Source: JAWLEV01 sp046538105
Lineage (GTDB): Bacteria; Chloroflexota; Anaerolineae; UBA1429
DNA: 8,667 nt
Assembly: GCA_046538105.1 (NCBI GenBank)
Contig: JBKHJO010000079.1
Span: 1-8,667 of the forward strand
Direction of reading: 5' to 3'
Shown here: positions 1-6,489 of the stretch, piece by piece
Numbering within the stretch: position 1 is the first letter of the stretch
Layout of the letters: every line of letters starts with the position of its first letter
Notes under the pieces: generated by a model
Database searches by the model: none
What the model was told of the DNA's origin: nothing
Seen by the model: only the letters and a program-made list of their open reading frames with translations
Program-made: the position numbers and the translations under genes

Positions 1-60
1 CGTCGGCGTGTTTGTTGGTGTATGCGTCGGCGTGTTTGTTGGTGTATGTGTCGGTGTATG
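1..60 (-). repeat. In-frame tandem repeat coding the Thr-Pro stalk
   Basis: Bases 1-24 and 25-48 are two perfect copies of a 24-base unit, followed by a diverged 12-base half unit (49-60). Looser 12-base copies continue to about 120. Each 12 bases codes a tetrapeptide of the type (H/N)-T-P-T on the minus strand. Because the unit is a multiple of three, gain or loss of copies would change stalk length without a frameshift. The array starts at the window edge, so its full size is not visible. Confidence 0.85.
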
Positions 61-1656
61 CGTAGGTGTGCGTGTCGGTGTATCTGTGTGTGTCGGTGTA
101 TGTGTGGGTCTTGGGGTATTCGTGGGCACATCTGTTGGCGTGGGCGTGTATGTCCGACGGGGCGTGGATGTGGCCTTCGGTGTAAAGGTGGGACGGGGCG
201 TCGCGGTGACTTTTTCCGTCGGGCTGGGCGTAGCGGTAAGAGTTGATGTGGGTCTCAGCATGGTCAGGCTCAAACTGTAATTTCGCTCCGGGCCGTAGCG
301 ATTGGTGTTGTAAACGTTCACCACCACGGTGCTGTCCTTTTCCGCTGTGAAGGTAACCTCCGAGGCCAGTGTGCCGGGCGACATGTCGTCGTTTGTCCAC
401 TTTTCGCCGTTCGCGATCACCTCGAGTCGGGTGTCTACGCCAACGGCCAGGTTGGCCGTGGTCACCATATAGCAATGCCCTTCTTTGGCACGGAAGGTGA
501 CGCGATCCACATCCCCCTCGGGATGAAAGGTGCGCTCTTGGCTTTCGCCCACAGATATGGGCACCGGCGCCTCGTCATCGACCTCGTAAGGGTCGCCCGG
601 GGTGGCTTTGCTCCCCTCCATGGGGGAGAGGGTCTCTTCCGTGACGGCCATCACCTGGGACTCGGATGTCTCCCCCGCCGGGGCCGGCGACGTTACGGCT
701 TGCTGGGCAGCCGCCTCGCCCCTCCCTGCAAAGGTGCTTCCCATCTGGTTGAGTCCTACAAAGGAGAGCAGCAGTAAAAGCGTGCCGGCCATGCTGAGCA
801 TATATCTTGGGGAAAGACTGTTCAGAACGATGTTCAACTGTCCCCACGTATTCTCCTCGCCCACGCTTTGGAGATCGTCCAGCATCTCGCTGGCATGTTG
901 ATAACGTCTCGAGGGATCCTCCTCCAGGACCTTTGCGATGATGGCGTCGAGGGCGGGAGGAATCTGCTTGTTGTACTGACTTGGCGGGACCCGATTTCTC
1001 ACATAGAGGCGCCCCGTCAACATTTCATAAAGTGTGAGCCCCAAGGAGTACAGATCCGAGCGTTGATCCAGATATCCCGTAGAGATGGCCTGTTCCGGCG
1101 ATTTGTAGGCGGGGGTGCCGGGGTGAAAAAAGGTTTCCTGTGTCCGCCGGGTTTCTTCTCCCTCCTGTGCCACGCCGAAATCGGTGAGTTTGGCCGTGCC
1201 CTCCTGGTCTATCAGGATGTTGCTGGGCTTGATGTCCCGATGAACGATGTCACGTCGATAGATAGCCTCGATCGCCCTGCAGATATCGCAGGCTATGCTT
1301 ATGGCCTCCTCTATCTCCAGGGGTGCTTCCCTGTCCAGACGTGCCTCCAGGCTGTCGCCGTCGACGTGCTCCATCACCAGGTACACGTTGCCTTGGTCAT
1401 CGGCCTCCAGGGCATAAGCGGCGACGACGTTGGGGTGTGTGAACTGGCCGACGGTGCGCGCCTCCTTTTGCAGGCGCAACTTGCCAGTCTGCCACGCATC
1501 GGGGGCTGTCTTGGCTTTATCGTGAGACAGCTCTTTTATGGCCACGTGACGCTCCATCCCCTCGTCAAAGGCCAGGTAAACATGACCAAAGTCCTTGTCG
1601 CCGATGATGGAGAGGATCCTGTATTTGTCTGCCAACAGAGTATCGCGTTGTAACAT
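1..1656 (-). CDS. Membrane Ser/Thr protein kinase with PPC-like outer domain and Thr-Pro stalk (C-terminus off left edge)
   Basis: One uninterrupted minus-strand frame of 552 codons that stays open at base 1. Residues 12-265 are a PknB/Hanks-type kinase domain. Visible are a glycine loop with a changed centre (G19-D-K-D-F-G24), the VAIK lysine K41, the probable helix-C Glu E65, the catalytic loop HRDIKPSN (D141, N146), DFG (D159) and an SPE version of APE (186-188). A hydrophobic span at about 285-304 (many Leu) is the single membrane helix, so the kinase lies inside and the rest outside. Residues about 366-465 resemble a bacterial pre-peptidase C-terminal (PPC) beta domain. From about 469 the chain is Thr-Pro-rich (HTPTHTPTNTPT type), a likely extended wall or envelope stalk. 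The start at 1656 fits the family (MLQRDTLLADKYRI) and has GGGGG 7 bases upstream. An in-frame ATG at 1683, preceded by AGGGG, is an alternative adding 9 residues. The substrate is unknown. Confidence 0.95.
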   Translation of the reverse strand, partial: MLQRDTLLADKYRILSIIGDKDFGHVYLAFDEGMERHVAIKELSHDKAKTAPDAWQTGKLRLQKEARTVGQFTHPNVVAAYALEADDQGNVYLVMEHVDGDSLEARLDREAPLEIEEAISIACDICRAIEAIYRRDIVHRDIKPSNILIDQEGTAKLTDFGVAQEGEETRRTQETFFHPGTPAYKSPEQAISTGYLDQRSDLYSLGLTLYEMLTGRLYVRNRVPPSQYNKQIPPALDAIIAKVLEEDPSRRYQHASEMLDDLQSVGEENTWGQLNIVLNSLSPRYMLSMAGTLLLLLSFVGLNQMGSTFAGRGEAAAQQAVTSPAPAGETSESQVMAVTEETLSPMEGSKATPGDPYEVDDEAPVPISVGESQERTFHPEGDVDRVTFRAKEGHCYMVTTANLAVGVDTRLEVIANGEKWTNDDMSPGTLASEVTFTAEKDSTVVVNVYNTNRYGPERNYSLSLTMLRPTSTLTATPSPTEKVTATPRPTFTPKATSTPRRTYTPTPTDVPTNTPRPTHTPTHTDTPTRTPTHTPTHTPTNTPTHTPTNTPT

Positions 1657-1721
1657 GAGCGGGCCCCCATCTGTGGGCTGCATGCGCAGCCCCTGACAAT
1701 ACGTGCCATTTGGATGAATCC

Positions 1722-1750
1722 AGTATAGCATCGAGCGACGGCGAGGACAA
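1722..1750 (-). promoter_or_regulatory. Putative sigma70-type promoter for the kinase gene
   Basis: Read on the minus strand: a -35 box TTGTCC (1750-1745, 4 of 6 to consensus), a 17-base spacer and a -10 box TATACT (1727-1722, 5 of 6). Transcription would start near 1715, leaving a leader of about 59 bases before the ATG at 1656. If this promoter is real, protein starts at or above 1729 are excluded. It is a motif match only. Confidence 0.45.
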
Positions 1751-1771
1751 AAGAAATGTCTCCCGATCGGT

Positions 1772-1799
1772 TTGATCTTTGTCTCGTTTGCAGTAAAAT
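1772..1799 (+). promoter_or_regulatory. abfA: Putative sigma70-type promoter for the GH51 gene
   Basis: A -35 box TTGATC (1772-1777, 4 of 6 to consensus), a 16-base spacer and a -10 box TAAAAT (1794-1799, 5 of 6). Transcription would start near 1806 and leave a leader of about 190 bases. The palindromic element at 1821-1841 would then lie about 15 to 35 bases downstream of the start site, a position where a bound repressor blocks transcription. The promoter is divergent from the kinase promoter, with 21 bases between their boxes. This is a motif match only. Confidence 0.4.
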
Positions 1800-1820
1800 G
1801 CACTTGGGTACAGATAGTGT

Positions 1821-1841
1821 AAGATGAGGTCGCGTCGACCT
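1821..1841 (+). promoter_or_regulatory. Candidate operator A: palindromic element shared with 8035-8054
   Basis: The core is a perfect inverted repeat, AGGTCG-CGT-CGACCT (1827-1841). With the preceding AAGATG it matches 18 of 20 bases of the element at 8035-8054, consensus AAGATRAGGTCGYGTCGACC. Size and symmetry suit a dimeric repressor. The GntR/LacI-type regulator coded at 5368-6447 is the obvious candidate, by position and because its likely target is this GH51 gene. The sequence does not prove which protein binds. Confidence 0.6.
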
Positions 1842-1994
1842 TATCCGCCACATTCCGTCGCTGACTTATCTGGACGCAAGGTGGTTTTTCTCATAGAAGG
1901 AGCGATTGGGGCACAATCTTGGCGTCAAAGGTGGCTGTGCAGCCAAGTATAGGTTTTATCTCGAATTTCTGACGCATAGAGGGAGGAGGGGACC

Positions 1995-3479
1995 ATGCCT
2001 GAGAGTCGTATCACCGTTTGTCTGGATGAGCCTATCGCTACCATCAGTCCCCACATCTACGGGCACTTTGCCGAGCACCTCGGCGCGTGTATTTATGAGG
2101 GGATCTGGGTGGGGAAGGAATCTTCGATTCCCAATGCTGGGGGGATCCGCTTCGACGTGATCGAGGCGCTGAGGCGGATCGAGCCCCCCGTCGTGCGCTG
2201 GCCGGGAGGGTGTTTTGCGGACGACTATCACTGGCGGGATGGCATAGGCCCTCGTGAGGAGCGTCCGCGCCGCGTCAATATCTGGTGGGGAGAGACCATC
2301 GAGACCAACGCCTTTGGTACCCACGAGTTCCTGCGCTTCTGTGATCTCATCGGCGCCGAGCCCTATATCTGTGGCAACGTGGGCAGCGGTACCCCCAGAG
2401 AGTTGCGGGACTGGGTGGAATACTGCAATTTCCCGGGGGACAGTACCCTGGCCGCACGGCGTCGCGCCAACGGCGCGGCCGATCCCTTTGGCGTGCGCTA
2501 TTGGGGCGTGGGAAACGAGAACTGGGGCTGTGGCGGGCATTTCCGTGGAGACGAATACGCGGCCCAGTTCAGGCGCTTTGCCACCTATCTCCGCGATTTT
2601 GGAGACACGCCGCTCTTTTTGGTGGCCTGCGGCTCCAGCGGTAACGATACCGAGTGGACCCATCGCTTCTTTGAGGGGCTGGGCGATTATGAGCGCGTCC
2701 ACGGCTTTGGCACCCACTATTACTGCCGCACGGCCGGCACCGCCACCGAGTACACGACGGACGAGTGGTATACGTTGCTGGAACGCGCCCTGCGAATGGA
2801 GCCCCTGATCAAGCAGCAGCGGGCCATCATGGATGGTTATGACCCCCGGCGCCAGATCGGGCTGATTGTGGACGAATGGGGGACGTGGCATCCGCCGGCC
2901 CCGGGCCGCCATCCACGACATCTGTGGCAGCAGAACACCCTCCGTGATGCCATGGTCGCAGCCTCCTCCTTGGATATATTCAATCGCCATGCTGACAAGG
3001 TTATCATGGCTAATATAGCCCAGACGGTGAACGTGCTGCAGGCTATGATCCTCACCGAGGGCGAGGAGATGCTCACCACGCCCACCTATCACGTCTATGA
3101 TATGTACAAGTCCCATCAGGGCGGTGAGAGCCTGCGCTTTATCTCCGAGACCGACGACATCGATTTTGTGGGACCAGGGGGCAGGGATCGGGTGCCCAAT
3201 CTGCAGGGATCGGCCTCTCTCAAGGACGATGTGCTCACCCTCAGCGTGACGAACTACAATGTCGACGTGCCCCTGTCCGCCGATATTGTGCTGCGGGGCG
3301 GGCGGGCCGGGGATGCCGGCGTGTCGGTATTGTCGGCTCCCGATATCCATGCCCATAATACCTTCGAGGAGCCCGTTCGCGTCACGCCTAGGACGGTCTC
3401 CCTTGACGTGGGAGATGCTCAATGGCATCATACCTTTGCACCAGCATCGGTGACCGTCTTTAGGATCGCCCTTTCCTGA
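1995..3479 (+). CDS. abfA: GH51 alpha-L-arabinofuranosidase, cytoplasmic
   Basis: A 494-residue protein of glycoside hydrolase family 51, which removes terminal L-arabinofuranosyl groups from arabinan and arabinoxylan fragments (EC 3.2.1.55, retaining). The N-terminal part of the TIM barrel shows the family signature ISPHIYGHFAEHLG (18-30) and VVRWPGGCFADDYHW (66-80). The acid/base Glu is E175 in GVGNENWG and the nucleophile is E294 in LIVDEWGTW; both have the same numbers as in the well-studied Geobacillus AbfA. The last ~110 residues form the usual beta-sandwich end (SVTNYNVDVPLSADI). There is no signal peptide, so it acts on imported oligosaccharides. The start at 1995 follows GGGAGGAGGGG, 4 bases away. 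Length is usual for the family (about 500). No sugar transporter lies in the window to feed it. It is probably first in a plus-strand operon and controlled by the element at 1821-1841. Confidence 0.95.
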   Translation: MPESRITVCLDEPIATISPHIYGHFAEHLGACIYEGIWVGKESSIPNAGGIRFDVIEALRRIEPPVVRWPGGCFADDYHWRDGIGPREERPRRVNIWWGETIETNAFGTHEFLRFCDLIGAEPYICGNVGSGTPRELRDWVEYCNFPGDSTLAARRRANGAADPFGVRYWGVGNENWGCGGHFRGDEYAAQFRRFATYLRDFGDTPLFLVACGSSGNDTEWTHRFFEGLGDYERVHGFGTHYYCRTAGTATEYTTDEWYTLLERALRMEPLIKQQRAIMDGYDPRRQIGLIVDEWGTWHPPAPGRHPRHLWQQNTLRDAMVAASSLDIFNRHADKVIMANIAQTVNVLQAMILTEGEEMLTTPTYHVYDMYKSHQGGESLRFISETDDIDFVGPGGRDRVPNLQGSASLKDDVLTLSVTNYNVDVPLSADIVLRGGRAGDAGVSVLSAPDIHAHNTFEEPVRVTPRTVSLDVGDAQWHHTFAPASVTVFRIALS

Positions 3480-3489
3480 TGCCGCCGGC

Positions 3490-3524
3490 CACACCTCGTG
3501 TCTCTTGTTCCCGAACGAGGGGTG
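3490..3524 (+). other. Hairpin after the GH51 gene
   Basis: Arms CACACCTCGT (3490-3499) and ACGAGGGGTG (3515-3524) pair at 9 of 10 positions around a 15-base loop, starting 11 bases after the GH51 stop. No run of T follows, so it is not a standard intrinsic terminator. It could protect the 3' end of the GH51 message or partly uncouple it from the GH57 gene, whose coding start is 82 bases on. I see no convincing promoter in the 126-base gap, so read-through is likely. Confidence 0.4.
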
Positions 3525-3605
3525 ACGTGGATCGCTATTTGCCTTCATATCAAAGATGGCCAATGTTCAACGGTAGACCGCTATTATTTTAGGAGGTCGA
3601 AAAAG

Positions 3606-5321
3606 ATGACCAGCCAAAGAGGGGCAGGCGCGTTCTCCTTTGTCCTGCACAGCCATCTGCCATATTGTCGTCTGGCGGGCAGGTGGCCCCATGGCGAGGA
3701 ATGGATTCATGAGGCCCTCGCCGAGACCTATATCCCCCTTCTCGACGCTCTGTACGATCTAAAAGAGGAGGGGGTGGCGTACAGATTGACCATCAGCCTC
3801 ACCCCCGTGTTGACGGAGCAACTCCACGACGGCGACGTGGGAGGACGGTTTCTCCATTACCTGCACGAGGAGATCGAGGCGGCCGAGGCGGACATGCAAC
3901 GCTTTGGCCAGCAGGGACAGGAACACGAACAATTGGCGTCGCTGGCCGTCTTCTATCGGGATTTTTATAGGAGCATAGAGCAGAGTTTTCGCTATCGCTT
4001 TGGGGAGGACGTCGTGGGCGGCTTTAGACGCCTGCAGGACGAGGGATATGTGGAAATCATCACCTCCGCCGCGACCCACGGCTATCTGCCCCTTCTGGGC
4101 CGTGATTCCTCTATCTATGCCCAGTTGCGCGCCGGGGTCGCTAGTTATGAGCGGCACTTTGGCAGGCGCCCGCAGGTCGTGTGGCTCCCCGAATGTGCCT
4201 ATCGGCCGGCCTATCTGGACGAGAATAACGTGGTCCGTCCCGGCATTGAGGCCTTTTTGTCTTCCCTGGGACTCACCTGTTTCTTTGCCGAGACCCACGC
4301 TGTGGAGGGGGGACGCCCCGTGGGACGGGCGGCCGGGGACGTCGCCATAGGGCCCTATGCCGCCATCAAACGGCGTTACATCCCCCTAAAGACGGAGGAG
4401 CGGGAGGCGACGGAGGCCACCACCTTTCGTCCATACTATGTGGCCAGCGGCGAGGGGATGACCGAACCCCCGGTGGCCGTCATCGGGCGCAATGACCGCG
4501 TCGGCCAGCAGGTGTGGTCCGGCGATTTCGGCTATCCGGGGGACGCCGACTATTGCGAGTTCCACCAAAAGGATCCCGAGAGCGGCCTCCAGTACTGGCG
4601 CGTGACGGATGCCGAGGCGGATCTTGGCGAGAAGGATCTCTATCATCCCGACTGGGCCGCGTACCGGGTGCGGGAGCACGCTGCCCACTTTTCGGGACTC
4701 GTTGATGGCCTTCTGCAGGAATATCGTGCCGAGGACGGGCAGTATGGCATCGTCTCCGCCAACTATGACAGCGAACTCTTTGGACACTGGTGGTTCGAGG
4801 GTGTCGATTGGATCGAGCAGGTGCTGCGCCTGCTCGCCGAAAACCCCCACGTCGATCTCGTGACCACCAGCGAATACCTGGACCGTGAACCCCCCGACCA
4901 GGTCGTGGCCCTCCCCGAGAGTTCCTGGGGTCTCGGTGGGGGACACTGGACGTGGGATAATCCCGACGTCCGTTGGATGTGGGAGCCCGTCCATGAGGCC
5001 GAGTGCCGTATGGAGCGCCTGGTGCACGCGTACCCCCAGGCGGAGGGCGACCTGTTGGCGGCGCTGAGTCAGGCCGGCCGCGAGTTGCTGTTGCTGCAGT
5101 CCAGCGATTGGCCCTTTTTGGTGACCACGGGACAGGCCGCGGCATACGCCAGCAAGCGGTTCCGCAGTCACCTGCAGCGCTTCCAGCAACTGGCCGATAT
5201 GCTGGAGGCGGGCGCTTCCGCCGTCTCTCGCGACGTGGTGGAAGAAATCTACGCCTTGGATAACGTGTTTCCCAATATAGACTATCATTGGTTTGAGGCG
5301 CGCCAGGGAGAGGCGGGCTAG
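3606..5321 (+). CDS. GH57 1,4-alpha-glucan branching enzyme (or GH57 alpha-amylase)
   Basis: A 571-residue family GH57 protein with all expected conserved regions: HSHLPY (15-20), VEIITSAATHGYLPLL (149-164), VVWLPECAY with the nucleophile E196 (191-199), YDSELFGHWWFEG with the acid/base D388 (387-399) and ESSWGLGGGHWTWDN (438-452). The helical C-terminal part (about 455-560) matches the DUF1957-type tail of branching enzymes such as those of Thermus and Thermococcus. The expected reaction is making alpha-1,6 branches in glycogen-like glucan in the cytoplasm (EC 2.4.1.18). Some relatives mainly hydrolyse, so amylase activity cannot be excluded. The frame is open back to 3498, but ATG 3606 has AGGAGGT 8 bases upstream and begins the family fold at once. 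The gap to the next gene is 46 bases. A glycogen enzyme beside an arabinofuranosidase is unusual. Confidence 0.92.
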   Translation: MTSQRGAGAFSFVLHSHLPYCRLAGRWPHGEEWIHEALAETYIPLLDALYDLKEEGVAYRLTISLTPVLTEQLHDGDVGGRFLHYLHEEIEAAEADMQRFGQQGQEHEQLASLAVFYRDFYRSIEQSFRYRFGEDVVGGFRRLQDEGYVEIITSAATHGYLPLLGRDSSIYAQLRAGVASYERHFGRRPQVVWLPECAYRPAYLDENNVVRPGIEAFLSSLGLTCFFAETHAVEGGRPVGRAAGDVAIGPYAAIKRRYIPLKTEEREATEATTFRPYYVASGEGMTEPPVAVIGRNDRVGQQVWSGDFGYPGDADYCEFHQKDPESGLQYWRVTDAEADLGEKDLYHPDWAAYRVREHAAHFSGLVDGLLQEYRAEDGQYGIVSANYDSELFGHWWFEGVDWIEQVLRLLAENPHVDLVTTSEYLDREPPDQVVALPESSWGLGGGHWTWDNPDVRWMWEPVHEAECRMERLVHAYPQAEGDLLAALSQAGRELLLLQSSDWPFLVTTGQAAAYASKRFRSHLQRFQQLADMLEAGASAVSRDVVEEIYALDNVFPNIDYHWFEARQGEAG

Positions 5322-5367
5322 GCCGTTGAGACATGGTTCTGACGATATTTCTAAGGGGAGGGAATTT

Positions 5368-6447
5368 GTGAGGAATCGCCGGGAGCGTTCCAGGCCGCTC
5401 TATTGGCAGGTTGCAGATGACATCACCGCCAAGGTCGACGCGTGTCAATTATGTCCCGGCGAAAAGTTGCCGAGCGAGCAGGCCCTTTGCGATGTCTATG
5501 GGGTGAGCCAGATCACGGTGCGTCGCGCCCTGCGCGAACTGGAACATATGGGCTATGTCTACAGCCGGCACGGCGTGGGATGGTTCGTGAGCGAGGATGT
5601 GGGCGTGGACGACATCGCTTCCGTCCTTGTGGCTCTCCCCGCCATGGATGGCCTGATGGCTCCGCTCCTCTCCTCCCTGACCCGCGCGTTGGCCGGGGAA
5701 CGCATCGCGCCGCACCTTGTGTTTCTCCCCCAAGGGGAGCGAGAGGAGGCGGCGAGGCGAGTTCGGGCTGCGGCTCGCCATGCCGACTCCCTTTTTCTCG
5801 CCGTGGCCGGCCAGGAGGGCGATCTGGCGGGGCGCTATGGACAGTTATTGGAGGGACTGGATCTGCCCGTCCTCCTTCTCCTGCGCGCCATAGATGATCT
5901 TGACGTGCCTGCACTCGTCGCGGACGAGGAGGGGGGCATGCGGGAACTGACGCGCCATATCCTCGATCTGGGGCACGAGCGTCTGGCCTATGCGGGCGGG
6001 GATCCTTCCACCATCGAAGGGTGGCTTCCCTATCGTGGTTTCTCCCAGTCCCTGTGGGAGGAGGGATTGGATTTCCCCCTGGAATGGGCCTTTTCCTGGC
6101 CCTTGATTTCAAAAGAGGGGAGAGAACAGTTCGAGAGCGTTTTCGACCGCCTGGAGCGTCCCACGGCGCTGGTGTGTGCCTCGGCCCGCCGCGCTGCAGA
6201 GGCTCTCCTTGCTTTGCGAGAGATGAACCTTCGCTGTCCTGGGGATGTGGCCGTCGTCGGGTTGGGCGACAGCGCGTTCGCCCCCCTGCTCTTTCCCACC
6301 CTCACGACCTATCGTTTCCATTGGGAGCGCCTGGGGCGGGCGGCCGCCTCTATGATCGATGACATCTTGTCGGGCCGCACCGTGGATAGCGTCAGCATAT
6401 CGGGCGAACTCGTGGTGCGCGAGAGTTGTGGTGCGAATGGTTGGTAG
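5368..6447 (+). CDS. GntR-family regulator with LacI-type sugar-binding domain (AraR-like)
   Basis: A 359-residue transcription factor. Residues 8-75 are a GntR winged helix: PLYWQVADDI, then PGEKLPSEQAL (30-40), the recognition helix region GVSQITVRRALREL (45-58) and a wing ending SRHGVGWFV. Residues about 84-355 are a periplasmic-binding-protein-like effector domain of the LacI/GalR kind, recognisable by LGHERLAYAGGDPS, by PGDVAVVGLGDSAFAPLL and by PTLTTYRFHWERLG. This pairing is that of AraR, the arabinose repressor of Bacillus, and fits the GH51 gene upstream; the effector itself cannot be read from sequence. GTG 5368 is chosen as start because GGGGAGGG lies 5 bases upstream and the fold begins directly after. 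An in-frame ATG at 5293 would overlap the GH57 gene and add a basic tail with no counterpart in the family. Probably co-transcribed with the genes on both sides. Confidence 0.92.
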   Translation: MRNRRERSRPLYWQVADDITAKVDACQLCPGEKLPSEQALCDVYGVSQITVRRALRELEHMGYVYSRHGVGWFVSEDVGVDDIASVLVALPAMDGLMAPLLSSLTRALAGERIAPHLVFLPQGEREEAARRVRAAARHADSLFLAVAGQEGDLAGRYGQLLEGLDLPVLLLLRAIDDLDVPALVADEEGGMRELTRHILDLGHERLAYAGGDPSTIEGWLPYRGFSQSLWEEGLDFPLEWAFSWPLISKEGREQFESVFDRLERPTALVCASARRAAEALLALREMNLRCPGDVAVVGLGDSAFAPLLFPTLTTYRFHWERLGRAAASMIDDILSGRTVDSVSISGELVVRESCGANGW

Positions 6448-6489
6448 TGTTGGCCTTTTCTTGCTTTGTTTATTCATAGGAGGTTCCTG

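Noticed and set aside
8..280. A plus-strand frame coding a Val-Gly-rich repeat protein
   Set aside because: It is the reverse reading of the Thr-Pro stalk repeat of the kinase, whose frame is continuous through this stretch.
868..1653. A 261-codon open frame on the plus strand
   Set aside because: It lies opposite the kinase domain, whose motifs (VAIK, HRD, DFG, SPE) are all in the minus-strand frame. The plus-strand product has no recognisable domain.
1841..1894. A 17-codon minus-strand frame (starting MRKTTLRP) as a leader peptide
   Set aside because: It has no ribosome-binding site, no regulatory residue pattern, and lies upstream of the predicted kinase promoter.
1956..3563. A 535-codon open frame on the minus strand
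   Set aside because: It is antisense to the GH51 gene, which has intact catalytic residues and full family length. Long antisense frames are expected in GC-rich genes.
3571..3580. Small palindrome CGGT-AG-ACCG before the GH57 ribosome-binding site, as a third operator
   Set aside because: It does not match the GGTCG-N3-CGACC element, and a 10-base palindrome is common by chance.
3498..3605. A 36-residue N-terminal extension of the GH57 protein
   Set aside because: The strong AGGAGGT site lies just before ATG 3606, and the extension overlaps the hairpin at 3490-3524 and has no family counterpart.
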